From Dama dama (Eukaryota > Chordata > Mammalia > Artiodactyla > Cervidae), in assembly GCF_033118175.1 (NCBI RefSeq), contig NC_083698.1, forward strand, positions 71,827,001 through 71,891,000: a stretch of DNA of 64,000 bases, in the 5' to 3' direction. Under the pieces are notes generated by a model. It was not told the origin of the DNA, searched no databases, and saw only the letters and a program-made list of their open reading frames with translations. This document shows positions 12,486 through 24,013 of the stretch, piece by piece. Made by a program: the position numbers and the translations under genes. Position 1 is the stretch's first letter, and every line of letters starts with the position of its first letter.

Positions 12486-14860
12486 TGAACTTATGAAATT
12501 ATAGTTATTAGACATTGGCTGGTGTCTGAGAGGACATTTTGGAGTGATGGTGTGCCACTTCAAGGGCTTCAAGAAGCAGACACCAAGTTGAGATAGACAT
12601 GCTGGAGATTTGGGGGACAATATCTGTGAAGGATAAAAGAGGAGGGATCAGAAATAAATGAAGAAAGACTTCCTACCATGGTGCCATCTGACAACTGTCA
12701 GAGCAGAGATGGCAGAAATAATTGGGTAGAAAAAGCTTTCACCTGAAATGTACTTTCTCAGAAAGTCTTAGTCAAACTGATGAGGTTACCCCTAGAAAAT
12801 AGTGTTGTTAAAGAAGTCTTGCATTAGACGGAAATGACCTTGTGTCTTACCCAGAGGGCTCAGTCATTGGCTGGAGTGGCTGATTGGAAGTAGGGACCCA
12901 GCTGGAGCACTATAGCAAATCCAAAGATGGTGCTTGTGCAGGTTGCCAGTCAACTGTGCTTCCCAAGGCAGATCTCCTTAAAAGATATAAGGATAAATGT
13001 ATGGATACTATAAATGGATAGGAGATAGGACAGTGAGCAATCATTATGATTCCAAATGCCTGCTACCCACCTCTATGATTCCCTGTGGGAGAATACAGTG
13101 GAAGTTGGAACTGACCCTCAGGGGCATTTGTGGGCAGCCCACTACTTTAAGCATACAGGTCTTGGAGCTGGTCTATGGCTTGCCCAGTTTCTAGCTTTCT
13201 CTCTGAATCTGCTGTGCTAGGGCACAGAGCCTCACTGCTTATTCAAGAATCATTTTATGAGTCTCCTGCTTTGAGTGCTGGCAGATGTAATTTGTTGCCT
13301 TTATTATCTTGTAAAGATGCTAATCTCCCAACCACAGCGAGGGGTTGCTTCTGTGATTGATTTTGCCTCCCTACATGACATGTTGAAGAGCTTGCTGAAT
13401 CTCCATGCCATGCTTGCCAAGGTTCCTGCATTCCTCATCTGTCATAGGGAAAGTGATGGGGATAAAACTGTACAAGCAGAACCTTGCCACAGGCATCCAT
13501 CATGAGTCATGGGGTAAAGGATGGGAGAACAGCCAGATGCCTCAGCACCCTGATTCTGTGTTCCCCACAAAGATACAGAACCTCTCACTCGGCTAGTGTC
13601 ATTAAGTTCGACTCTGCTCCCTAAACACTGACACCTGATCAAGAAAGTCTATGCAAAACAGAGTGAAATGGAATATGGAGGCTGAATTCTGGATCTTGCA
13701 AAGTAAAATTTTTTTTTTTTTTTTTGCACTATTTCCCTAGGCCAGCTTTTGTTTCTCCTACACACTTGTTCTGCTTTCTTAGATCCACTAATGAAGGGAA
13801 TGGAGGTTTGGGGCCATATAAAGCCATTCTAGCAAGGAGTCAGCTCAGACATCATGATATGTGTTTTTATGCTTTAGTTGGTGACAGAAGATTCTGTTTA
13901 TATTTTCAAATCAGGAGACATACTCACTCCTTTCAGTCAGATGTGCCTTTATTCAATGCCAATTTTTTTAAATCCAGAAACAGAGTGAAAGTGTTCATGT
14001 ATTCACTGAACACATGCAACGTATGAGTTGGGTAAATTTTTGGATGTCAGGTTTCAAGTCTGGCAATGAAAGGGCAATGGAGAATAAGAAAGAAGAAGTG
14101 TCTGTTCTTCAGATTAATTCTTTCAGGTGTCTTTAACACCATCTCCCTCTCAATAGAGGCCCCAGGCAGACACCTTCAGTGCAGGGACCAGGTGGGTACC
14201 ACCATGAACTCTGCCTGACTTGCTGAAGGATTCCAGCCTAAGGCCAAAGCAGCTTGCAGGTGGCTTTCCACCTGAGTTGGGAACTCAGGAAGCCCAGGCC
14301 AGGCCTGCATAGCTCACCCCCTTACCCACCCAGGGTCTGAAACCCATAGACAGGAGTCCAGTGACATGGGACAAAAGCATGGCACCTGGCTCAGGACCAG
14401 CGTGAATTCTGTTCTCAGGGTTTTTGTTGACGTTGTTTGTTTGTTAGTTTGTTTTTGGCTGTTTTGTTTTACCATGCAAGAGGAAAAAAATCATTAAGTA
14501 AGACATAAACACAAGTTAAGGGAATAGAGTATTACTCCTGGCTGTCTCTGGAGACATTTTCCTTTTATAATTGAAACTGTGAAGAATCAGGTCGAGGGGA
14601 AGAATGTATAAAATGGGAGGCACCAAAGCAGCTGAAGGTACTTACATTGCAAATTAGATAAAACGGAGGAGTTATGTCTCTTCTGCAGGCCTCTGTCATA
14701 CATCTTCCTTAGAAGAGTTTACTTTTGTGATAAGAAATGTGATAAATGTTAGAAAATAGTTTGTGTAATCTAAATCCCTGGGAGGGAGAGAATTCAATTT
14801 TCATCAACTTTGTAGATAAAAAGTGATAAACATCTTAGAAGAAAGAGTTAAGGAATTTCT
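12486..14860. other. Unclassified sequence
   Basis: No repeat or gene is recognised over about 2.4 kb, apart from a run of 17 T at about 13709-13725. It is more GC-balanced than its surroundings near 13,000-13,650 and 14,150-14,400. Several open frames of 60-100 codons overlap in different frames there, none with a domain or consistent coding bias that I can see. Confidence 0.5.
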
Positions 14861-14862
14861 TC

Positions 14863-14902
14863 ATTATTATTATTATTATTTTGTTCTCTCTCTTTCTCTC
14901 TG
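14863..14902. repeat. (ATT)n followed by a (TC)-rich tract
   Basis: About six ATT units run directly into 'ctctctctttctctctg', a compound microsatellite. Confidence 0.85.
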
Positions 14903-15261
14903 AATGACGATTAGATTTGACAGTCCTCTTGCACAAAAAGAGAAGATAATAATAATCAGTTATTGCAACTTTGTCTTTGAAATGTGAACAGTATCAGATT
15001 GAAAGATGAGGTACACAGATTTCAGCATTTTTTAGTGTCATTTTATATCTACACTAGTCATTTGCATCTACATTTTCTTTTTTGAGTTTTAAAGAAAATT
15101 AATTCAATTAAACAACTGTCTGTGGATACCTGATAGTCCTTGGGGTGATGCAAACATGAATGAAATGGGGATCCTACTCTCAAGTATTTAAAATAAGAAA
15201 GATAGATTAATCAGCAACCTGAACAAAAAGAAAAGATGATCAGAGAATGAAAGTGGGAGAG

Positions 15262-15313
15262 AAGAAGGAAGGAAGGAAAGAAAGAGGAAGAGGGGGAGGA
15301 AGAAAGTAAAAGA
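15262..15313. repeat. GA-rich purine tract
   Basis: Degenerate GGAA/GAAA units (agaaggaaggaaggaaag and onward) give a purine-only strand over about 50 bases. Confidence 0.8.
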
Positions 15314-15397
15314 AAGCTCTTGGATTTACATTCACCCTGTTTTCTCCCAGTTCAGGTCCAATTTTGTCCAGTTTATTCTAGGGTTGTGATAAGCCCT

Positions 15398-15492
15398 GTG
15401 TAGTTTATTTGTGGGTTTGAACTCAACTTCCTCCTGCTGTATGACTTTAGGTATGCTATTTAAACCTGAGTTTTCTCTGTAGGATATCATTT
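15398..15492 (+). mobile_element. MIR SINE relic, sense
   Basis: The sequence 'gtgggtttgaactcaact', 'ctgctgtatgactttagg' and 'taaacctgagttttctctgta' follows the MIR consensus through the B box and core in sense orientation. Confidence 0.65.
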
Positions 15493-15575
15493 AGTTTTCT
15501 CTGAATGACCTTAGAGATCATTTAAGTTTTCCACTGTTATTTCTATCTATTGCATTTTCTTTCACTTCATATATG

Positions 15576-16205
15576 TTGTCAACTGAAACACACATACACA
15601 CAACATGAGAGCTGTAGGTTCAGTTTTATTTGAGGCTTATTGAGGACTATAACCCAAGACATAACCTCTTAGTCACAGTTCAGAAAAGGTCAGAAGGAGG
15701 TCAGTATATATGTAATGTTGGCAAAGGATACATGAAATCAAGTACAGATCTCAGATGTCTATTTTTTATTTTTTCATTTATTTTTATTAGTTGGAGGCTA
15801 ATTACTTTACAATATTGTAGTGGTTTTTGTCTCTTTAAATGATTTTTATGCTTTTCTAGATCTGAGATGATGCAAGAAATTGGATTCACAAAATTTTCTC
15901 CTGTAAATATCTAACTACCTGAAGACCTGTTCTGCCAGTTTTTCCCTGAGCACAGAGTGTCTTTAATAAATAAAACATTGCCTGCCATAATAGTAAACAA
16001 ATGATCTAGTCATAATATTAGAGTTACCCCCACAGTGAGCCCTGAGGTAACTCAGGAAGGAAACAAGGAATGCCTGCCATCTAGCAGCCATCAGACTGCA
16101 ACCCTCCCAAGCTGGGCATCCTGAGGAAACTCAGAATGAGAAAACACAGGATACTAGCCTAGAGAGCTGAGCTGCATGTCAAAGGAACTATTTCAGTGAG
16201 TCCAG
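15576..16205 (-). mobile_element. Ruminant endogenous retrovirus LTR (BTLTR1-like), solo, antisense
   Basis: The plus strand shows 'gagagctgtaggttcagttttattt', 'gaggactataaccc', 'ggtcagtatatatgt', 'gagatgatgcaagaaattgg' and 'gacctgttctgcc', matching from memory a ruminant class II (ERVK-like) LTR in reverse. On the minus strand 'aataaaactgaacc' supplies a polyadenylation signal in the expected R-region place. No gag, pol or env sequence flanks it, so it is a solo LTR. A short L1 tip interrupts it at about 15757-15832. Family name and right edge are uncertain. Confidence 0.55.
15757..15832 (-). mobile_element. Extremely 5'-truncated young L1 3' tip
   Basis: About 75 bases equal the reverse complement of the L1-BT 3' terminus: a T-rich tail, then 'attagttggaggctaattac', 'tttacaatattgtagtgg'. 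The same block occurs at the 3' end of L1 copies C (about 40986) and B (about 62245). It interrupts the LTR. A TSD is not clear. Confidence 0.8.
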
Positions 16206-16625
16206 ACTCTTGCATCTTTTCATATATGTTGCTATTGTTCTGTCGCTAAGCCATGTTTGATTCTTTATGATCCCATGGACTGTAACATGCTAGGCTCTGC
16301 TGTCCACTACTGTCTCCAAGAGTTTGCTTAAATTCATGGCCATTGAGTTATTGATGCTATCTAAGCATCTCATCCTTTGCTGCCCCCTTCACCTTTTGCT
16401 TTCAATCTTTTCCAGCATCAGAGTCTTTTCTAATGTGTTGGCCCTTCACACCAAGTGACCAAAATACTGTAGCTTCAGCATCGGTTCTTCCAATGAATAT
16501 TCAGGGTTGATTTCCTTTAGAATTGACTGGTTTGATTTCCTTGCTGTCTAAGGGATTCTAAAGAGTCTTCTCTAACACTACAGTTCAAAAGCAACAATTC
16601 TTCAGCACTCAGTCTTCTTTATGCT

Positions 16626-16838
16626 TCAACTCTCACATCCATACATGACTACTGGAAAAACCATAGCTTTGATTATATGAACCTTTGCTGGCAAAGTAAT
16701 GTCTCTGCTTTTTAATATGTTGTCTAGCTTGGTCATAACTTTTCTTCCAAGGAGCAAGCGTCTTTTAATTTCATGGCTGCAGTCATCATCCACAGTGATT
16801 TTGGAGCCCAAGAAAATAAAGTCTGTCACTGTTTCCAT
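16626..16838 (-). pseudogene. BovB ORF C-terminal fragment
   Basis: A 70-residue frame reading FIFLGSKITVDDDCSHEI and VVMYGCES. It is the same region found in the BovB copies near 1241 and 62702 and lies downstream of the RT core. It belongs to the truncated BovB around it. Confidence 0.85.
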
Positions 16839-17419
16839 TTTTCCCCCATCTATTTGCCACTAAGTGATGGGACTGGATGCCATGATCTTAGTTTTTTGAA
16901 AAGTGAGTTTTAAGCCAGCCTTTTCACTCTCCTCTTTTACCCTCATCAAGAAGTTCTTTAATTCCTCTTCACTTTTTGTTATTAGAGTGGTATCATCTGC
17001 ATATCTGTGGTTGTTGATATTTCTCCTGGCCATCTTAATTCTAGCTTGTGGTTCATCCAGCCTAGCATTTCACATGATATACTCTGCACATAAGTTAAAT
17101 AAGCAGGGTGATAGTACACAGCCTTCTCATACTCCTTTCCCAATTTTGAACCAATCAGTTGTTTCATGTCTGGTCCTAACTGTTGCTTCTTGACCAGCAT
17201 ACAGGTTTCCCAGGAGACAGGTAAGGGAGTCTGCACTCTCATCTCTTTAAGAATTTTCCACAGTTCGTTGTGATCCAGATAGTCAATGGCTTTAGTGTAG
17301 TCAATGAAGCAGATGTTTTACTGAAACTTCCTTGCTTTCTCTATTATCCAATGAATGTTGATAATTTGGTCTCCAGGTCCTCTGCCTCTTCAAATCCCAG
17401 CTTGTACATCTGGAAGTTC

Positions 17420-17764
17420 TCAGTTCACAAACTGTTGAAGCCTAGCTTGAAGGATTTTGAGTGTAACCTTGGTAGCATGTGAAATGAGCACAACTGTACA
17501 GTAACTTGAACATTCTTTAGCATTATTCTTCTTTGGGATTGGAATGAAAACTGACCTTTTCCAGTCCTGTGGCCACTGCTGAGTTTTCCAAATTTGCTGA
17601 CATATTGAGTGCAGCACTTTCACAGCATCATCTTTTAGGAATTTAAATGGCTTAGAGGGAAGTCCTTCACCTCCACTAGCTTTGTTTATAGTAATTCTTC
17701 TTAAGGCACACTTCCCACTTCCCACTCCCCACTCCAGGATATCTGACTCTAGGTGAGTAATCAC
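17420..17764 (-). pseudogene. BovB reverse-transcriptase N-terminal fragment
   Basis: A 114-residue frame with the motifs INKASGGEGLPSKPFKFLK, WKRSVFIPIPKK and LQARLQQFVN, the finger region of RTE-type reverse transcriptases ahead of motif A. A frameshift separates it from the YADD-bearing frame to its left. The usual 'PKKGNAKECSNYRTIAL' block reads here with substitutions. Confidence 0.85.
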
Positions 17765-18047
17765 ACCGTCATGGCTATCCAGGTCCTTGAGAGATTTCCT
17801 GTATAGTTCTTCTGTTTATTCTTGCCTCCTTTTCTTAACCTCTTCTGCTTCTTTAGGTCCTTACCTTTTCTATCCTTTATCGTGTCCATCCTTGTCTGAA
17901 ATGTTCCCTTGGTATCTCCAGTTTTCTTGAAGAGATCTCTAATCTTGCCCATTCTATTGTTTTCCTCTGTTGGTTTGCATTCTTCACTTAAGAAGGCTTT
18001 CTTATCTCTCCTTGCTATTCTCTGGAACTCTGCATTCAGTTGGGTTT

Positions 18048-18397
18048 CAGTTCAGTCGCTCAGTCATGTCTGACTCTTTGTGACCTCATGGACTGCAGCA
18101 TGCCTGGCTTCCCTGTCCATCACCAACTCCCGGAGTGTACTCAAACTCATGTCCATCAAGTTGGTGATGCCATCCAACCATCTAATCCTCTGTCATCCCC
18201 TTCTCCTCTTGCCTTCAATCTTTCCCAGCATCAGGGTCTTTTCTAATGAGTTAGTTCTTCTCATCAAGTGGCCAAAGTATTGGCGTTTCAGCTTCCGCAT
18301 CAGTCCTTCCAATGAATATTCAGGACTGATTTCCTTTACGATGGACTGGTTGGATCTGCTTGCAGTCCAAGGGACTCTCAAGAGTCTTCTACAACAC
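18048..18397 (-). mobile_element. BovB 3' end nested inside another BovB
   Basis: A 350-base antisense BovB 3' end begins with 'cagttcagtcgctcagtcatg' and runs to 'gagtcttctacaacac'. It splits the host BovB. The 11 bases 'cagttgggttt' occur at 18037-18047 and again at 18398-18408, a clean target-site duplication. The host continues with 'atctttccctttctcatttgc'. Confidence 0.93.
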
Positions 18398-18942
18398 CAG
18401 TTGGGTTTATCTTTCCCTTTCTCATTTGCTTTTCACTTCTCCTCTTTCCTCAGCCATTTTTAAGGCCTCCTCAGACAACCACATTGTCTTCTTGCATTTC
18501 TTTTGCTTGGGGATGGTTTTGTTTACCACATCTTATACAAAGTTACAAACCTCTGTCCATAGTTCTTCAAGCACTCTGTCTACCAGATCTAATTCCTTGA
18601 ATCCAGTGACTAACACTTCCTGGGCTCGAAGGCCTAAGAATATCTGCCAAATAAAACATAACTGTCAACTTTTAGATTGTGCTTTTTTTTTCCAATCAGC
18701 ATCTTAGTCTTGATCGCTGCTCTGTACTTTTTACAGAGTATGTTAAAGGTCAGGACGCTATGTATAGTGATTGAACTCTTTTCGAATGAGATGGAGAGTG
18801 ACATTCTTTATTTGGCAATTTCAATGCTGTGTTTTTTCAAAAGATTGAGTCACATAATTTCATTATAAAACTTCATTATTGAACTTCAGTAATAAAAAAC
18901 AGTTGGCAGCTCTATCGTAGATAATATGCTTCATCTTACATT

Positions 18943-19156
18943 GTGTGTGTATGTTAGTCGCTCAGTTGTGTCTGACTGTTTGTGACCCCATAGACTATAG
19001 CTCGCTAGGCCCCTCTGTCAATGGACTTCTCCAGGCAAGAATACTGGAGTGATTTGCCATTCCCTTCTCCAGGGGATCTTCTCAACTCAGAAATTGAACC
19101 AAGTCTCCCTCATTGCAGGCAGATTCTTTACTGTCTGAGCCACCAGGGAAGCCCTT
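18943..19156 (-). mobile_element. Bov-tA SINE, antisense, with TSD
   Basis: Antisense Bov-tA from the BovB-derived tail (gttagtcgctcagttgtgtc) to the tRNA-like head (ctgagccaccagggaagccc). The 10 bases 'atcttacatt' flank it at 18933-18942 and 19157-19166. Confidence 0.95.
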
Positions 19157-19248
19157 ATCTTACATTTCACTGTGTTTAAAATGAAAACTCTTACCTCTCT
19201 CTTGCTTTTAGTTGAATTGGCCTGGTATATCTATCTCCCTTTATATCA

Positions 19249-19620
19249 GTGTTATGGACTGAATGGTGTCCCCTCCAAAATTTATATGTTGAAGCCCTAA
19301 CTTCCAATATCACCTTTTTTTGGAGTTAGGGCCTTTAAAGATGTAATTAAGGTTAAATGAGGTTAGAAGGGTGAGGTCTTCATCCAATAGGGCTGCTATC
19401 CTTGTAAGAAAAAGAAATGACACTAGAGATGCATGTGCTCACAAAGAAAACAGCAAGAAACAGCCCTCTGCAAGCTAAAGAGAGAACTCTCATCAGAAAT
19501 CAATTCAACCAGCACCTGACCTTGGACTTCCAGCTCAAAGATTGAGAAGTCAGTGTTGTTTTGAGCTACCCAACCTGTGACACTTTGTTATGACAGGTCT
19601 GGTAGACTAAGCTAGGCAAT
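19249..19620 (+). mobile_element. MLT1-type LTR (ERVL-MaLR), sense
   Basis: The sequence begins 'tgttatggactgaatggtgtc' with 'atgttgaagccctaacttcc', 'gggcctttaaagatgtaattaaggtt', 'cttggacttccagc' and ends 'actttgttatgacagg', the order of an MLT1A-like solo LTR. No internal region is present. This is an ancient mammalian element. Confidence 0.82.
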
Positions 19621-19867
19621 TCTGTGACACTTTTTTTAAAGTGAACTTTTAAAATACATTTAGATTTTTTCAACCAAATTAAATCTTCTTCTTAACAACT
19701 AAAAGTCTAGATTGTCTAGATTTTTTTTAATAGTATAAGTTCCTCATAATGTTATAAGTCTTGGTGAATGTTTGAATGATTCTTTAGTAGCCCATTACAA
19801 ATTTAAAAATGAGACTCCGTTCAATCCTTCCCTTTCTCCTCCCTTCTTTCCTTCCTTCTGTGAAGAC

Positions 19868-20050
19868 TTATTTGACACTTAACTGTGTGTTAGATTCTAA
19901 GTGTTTTAAAGACACTAGCTTATTTAAACCTATTCACAAGTATGGGATAATGGGAGATGTTGCTATCATCTCCGTGTTGCAGAGAAGGAGACTAAGATCT
20001 AGAGGAACAGGAAACTTTCCCAAGTTCACAGAACCTAGGGGGCTACACAG
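19868..20050 (-). mobile_element. MIR SINE, antisense
   Basis: Antisense MIR: 'tgtgttagattctaagtgtttta', 'gcagagaaggagactaagatct', 'ctttcccaagttcacagaacc'. The core and B-box side are both recognisable. Confidence 0.68.
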
Positions 20051-20735
20051 AGAGCTGCCCCATGGCCTATTCCTGAATTGCAGACTGTCTCCAACCAAAT
20101 ACAGATGCCTTGGTCTAGGAAAGAAAGTTCCAGTGGACAATGGGGAAAGAGGGCACAGGTGGTGGCTCTGATCTGTGAAGGGCCTGGGCCAGAACCAGTC
20201 TTGACTTGCTCTTGGATGCGGCTGTAGCAGAGCAGATACAGAGAAGGTAGCACTGAGACAGGAGCCTGAGGACCTAGAAGGGCCTCGGAGGCTGAGCTAG
20301 CAGGGGGTGGGAGCATCCCCTCTGGTAGGGCACCTCAGCCTACCCAGAGATACCTACTCTGGCTCAGAGAAGAAAATGCTGGGAAAATGAGGGAGGCCAC
20401 TGTGTTTTGCACCTTAAATTCATGAAACCATTTACATAGACACCCTGTGGGGTCTCAGCAAGGCCCCTTCTATGCACTTGTACTTGGCAGAGCCATTGTC
20501 CACAGCCCAAACCGTCAGCCTTCACCTGATACCTCCCAGAGAGGCGAGGCATGTTACTCAACTCAGATTTCACAGTGGCAACTAGGACCAGCTTCAGGGC
20601 CAGGAGGCCTGCAGCTGTTTCTTAACGAACTTCTTGATTTTCCTCTAAGTCTTATGAATCTCTCATTCCTCACAAATACAGTGATGTAGAAAGTACAGGG
20701 TCAGCATTTAATCATGCACAACACATCCCAGCTTC
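20051..20735. other. Unclassified GC-richer sequence
   Basis: About 0.7 kb without a recognised repeat. It is GC-richer than the neighbourhood, and frames of 69-93 codons overlap on both strands without a domain. I see no CpG-island-like density. Confidence 0.5.
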
Positions 20736-20990
20736 TCTAATCCTGTCCCTCCAGCATGTTCTCTGCCCTCATTCTCTTGGTTATCACAATCTACTTCCAC
20801 CTGGATGGGCTTCCTAGACTCCTGGATAATTCCACCTCCTTTTCATCATCCTCACATCTTACTAGTCTCCAGGTTCTATTGATTCTGCCCAGCTCAGTCC
20901 AGTGTACTCATCCCCCTTTTCTCTACCCACTAGCCTCTCTGCCTCAATTGCAGGGACAGTGAAGATCTTTTCTTCCCATCCCTGGCTTCC
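20736..20990 (+). mobile_element. L2-like fragment, sense
   Basis: Pyrimidine-rich text with 'cttactagtctccaggttctattgattctgcc', 'gtcctccctgt'-like words and short blocks in the order of the L2 3' region. It is diverged and interrupted; the assignment is tentative. Confidence 0.42.
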
Positions 20991-21659
20991 CCATCACCTA
21001 ACACCCTTCCAGCATGTGCCATGCTTCTGCTTAGCATCCTTCATTACATCCCTTATTACATCCCTAATTGCCCATGTGATGATGCTGTAGGCACATGGTA
21101 ACAAGTTGAGTGACCAAATTGGCAAGACCAATCCCTGCATTCTGTGCTCCAAGTTGTTCTTGGCTGTGTTCTGACCATCTTTTGACTGCTAGGGCATCGA
21201 TATCAGAAATCTAATATGACTGTTTTACCTTTGCAAAATGACAAAATGGATTTAGTTAGAACTGATACAAAGGTATGTGAAGAGGGGTGATGCTTGTGGA
21301 AAGATAAAGAATGAAAAGCCTTTATTAGAATATGAAGAATAGTTAAAAGCCAATACTAGCCTGAGGTTACATACAATCCAACACAGACATTATTTGCATA
21401 GCATATGATATAACTAACATAGGGACTTTGTCAAGGGTTGAACTTACATTTTAAGTATTTAAAACTTACCAGTAGCATTTATTTTCAATTTTTTACAGTA
21501 AATATTTTAGTTGGTTTCCATAATTATTGCAATGTTCATATAATACTATATTCATCTAATCTACTAAATTTCAAAAACTAATGTAACTAAATTAGTTATA
21601 TTAGCTTACTAAATTAGTAAACTAATGTTCTAAAAACTAATGTAACTATGTTTTCTGCT

Positions 21660-22100
21660 TATATAAATAACACTACTATAAATATCTTTAAATATGTGGT
21701 TGTTTACTTTTATGGAATTACCCTAGGATAAGTTAATTACAGAGGAGATTAGCTTTGTTAAAAAGTATTAATCAACATGCACAGTCACTGGTATGTGGAT
21801 GTACCACAAATATAAGAAGCTAACCACAAATGTAAGCTCTTAATATGTCTCAGAAAGTTGTGCTGTTATAATACTTCCAACAGTTCATAAGTTTGCCAAC
21901 CTTCCTCATTGCAATAATATTATAACTTTCATTTATTGGCCCTAAAAGTTGCCTTGATCTTCTTTCAATTAGCATTTGTTTCATTACTATTAAAAATTAA
22001 TTTTTTAAGTGCTGCTTACTTTGGGGATTTCTTCATATTTGAATTGTTGACAGTGTATTTATAGGAACTCATTTAGACTCATCTTAATTCAGGTTGTCTA
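21660..22100 (-). mobile_element. Possible very old L1 3' region, antisense
   Basis: Weak antisense L1 resemblance: 'ataaataacactactataaatatc', 'ggaattaccctaggataagtt', 'cttccaacagttcataagtttgcc' and 'atttattggcc' in plausible order. The 300-base AT-rich stretch to its left holds a repeated 'aaaaactaatgtaact'. Confidence 0.4.
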
Positions 22101-22607
22101 TGTATAAACATCTTCTAATCTTTGATATAGCCATTATAAATAATCAAATAATTTATATTGAATTAAACCATTAAGCAATCCCATATATATTATAAATGAT
22201 GACTTATATGGAACTCTCCTAAGAAGCCAGAGTTACAACAGAGATACTGTTTTAATAAGCCATTTAATATACTTTCAGCTGAGTTATCAAGAAGAAATTT
22301 TTTTAAAAGTTGCTATAGGTAGGGCTTTATGGGAAATTATTAATATTATGATATGAGCTGAGAAATATAATAAGGGAATCAGAAGCAATGTGATCAAATA
22401 CACATTGAAGGTCATAATTCAAAGGTTAAAGTTCCATGGAGAAGCAAGCTAAAGAGACAACATAAAGAAGGTTGAAAGATATAAAGATAATTATATAAAA
22501 TATTAATACAAATTCTAAGATATGACTTTTACTTAAATGAAACTTTAAAAAAAGTTTATTATTTTTAGAACTTGATCCCATGACCAATAAAAGATGAGCA
22601 GATTAAA

Positions 22608-22850
22608 TCTTCCCAGGTGGCACTAGCAGTAAGGAAGCTGCCTGCCAATGCAGGAGTTACATGTGCTAGACTTGCATCCTCGTGGACTGTAGCCTGCAAG
22701 GCTTCTCTGTCCATGGAATTCTCCAGGCAAGAATACTGGAGTGGGTTGCCATTCTCTTCTCCAGGGAAACTTTCCAACCCAGGGATCAAACCCAGGACTC
22801 CAGGACTTCCACATTGAATGCAGATTCTTTAACGTCTGAGCCACCATGTA
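22608..22850. mobile_element. Composite inverted Bov-tA pair
   Basis: About 60 bases of Bov-tA head in sense (tcccaggtggcactagcagt ... gccaatgcaggag) are followed from about 22676 by a nearly full antisense Bov-tA (gtggactgtagcctgcaagg ... gtctgagccaccatg). The two heads belong to different subtypes ('cactagcagtaag' versus 'ctcagacgttaaag'), so one SINE probably inserted into or recombined with another. Confidence 0.85.
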
Positions 22851-23273
22851 AAAATATATACTAAAATATATAATAAATAGTACAGAATTCTCATTAATAA
22901 AAACAGAAACAAATTTCCTAAAATGACCCCTAACTATATATACAAACTGAAGTTTATTTAAAGTTCTCACTTCTGGTTGGAAGGGGAACTGTGGCTTTCT
23001 GGAAATAGCCATCTGGGGCCAAATCAATTGATGAGGTGGCAAGATTTTTATTTTGAAGAGTCAGAAAATAATTTTGTGAGCATTTCCAGAGTAGCAGAGT
23101 GAGGATCTCTAAAATCTTGCTTCTCCATCCAAAGTGACAAGAATACCTCAAAATAGACAAATTCCATTTTTTTTCAGAACTTTGGAACTAACCAAAGCTT
23201 GCAATAACCCACGGGATGTATATTCAAGAAAAATGTATAACTCTTAGCAAAAACAGTTAGTTTTGTGACATTT

Positions 23274-23345
23274 TATTATTTTTTGATTGTTATTTAACAA
23301 TTTTTATTGGAATATAGTTGATTCACAGTGTTTTGTGATATTTAA
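23274..23345 (-). mobile_element. Short L1 3' tip, antisense
   Basis: The sequence 'tttttattggaatatagttg' and 'attcacagtgttttgtga' is the antisense 3' terminus of an older artiodactyl L1, the same family end as at 36775. It is only about 70 bases long and sits inside the HAL1-like element. Confidence 0.6.
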
Positions 23346-24013
23346 ACGTGCCAACCTCTAAGTTCTATGAGAAAGTTGAAAAGCAACAGACTCACAATCA
23401 TAGCAGCTATGAATATTAGCAGCTTAGCAGCCACTGGAGGAAAGAGATAGTTTTGAAAATGATTGACGATGTTTGACCTACCTGGTTGTTCCCTGGAAAC
23501 CTCCAGTCAGAGTTTGTCTGTTTTCCCTGACTCAGAGTCTACTCTTTGAAAACAGCATTTTCCCTGGGGCAGTTGTCAAAAACAATCAGTAGCAATTGTT
23601 TAACGTTGTATCAGCATGAGCCATCATTAACAGGTGCAGCAAAAACCTGGGAAATGAGAGATATTTGGAGATTTGCAAAGAATTAACATGTTCCTAGGAA
23701 TTAAGAAAGCCATACACATGTGTAAGGTTGACTAAATGCTGAGGAAAGAATTGAGAAGATCCAATTTCTCACTCTGACTTTGAGGCTCTGGGAAAAATGG
23801 GAAGGTTAACCTAAAGCATAGATATAATCTGCCTGCCAGATCATTGAAGACATGCTATGACACACACAGAGAACCCCTCAGCAAAGGCTGGAAGACTTAA
23901 TGATAAAACTATTTGAGGAAATCTCTGTCCAGTCACTATAATTGGTAAAGGTAATTGATCAGAGACATCAGTGATCACGCATGACAAATATACAGATTAT
24001 ATACATATACATA

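Larger units (their letters stand above)
16228..18640 (-). mobile_element. BovB LINE, antisense, 5'-truncated, with a nested BovB
   Basis: On the minus strand this is about 2.06 kb of BovB (nested 350 bases excluded), from the middle of the single ORF to the 3' end at about 16228. The RT catalytic motif is preserved as RYADDTTL (YADD codons at 16992-17003). Upstream at 17420-17764 the frame carries FIPIPKKNNAKECSSY and LKILQARLQQFVN, the N-terminal RT region. The endonuclease domain is missing. Frameshifts separate the pieces, so no active protein could be made. Confidence 0.9.

Noticed and set aside
12997..13642. A cluster of 60-76 codon frames in a GC-richer stretch
   Set aside because: Frames overlap in several phases on both strands, some without ATG starts, with no domain or splice pattern I could support.
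15576..16205. A possible retroviral provirus at the LTR
   Set aside because: No internal retroviral coding sequence and no second LTR in the flanks; BovB follows at about 16228. It is a solo LTR at most.
18943..19156. tRNA-like A and B box sequences suggesting a tRNA gene
   Set aside because: These belong to the tRNA-Glu-derived head of Bov-tA SINEs, which recurs many times here. The cloverleaf is not intact and the BovB-derived tail is attached.
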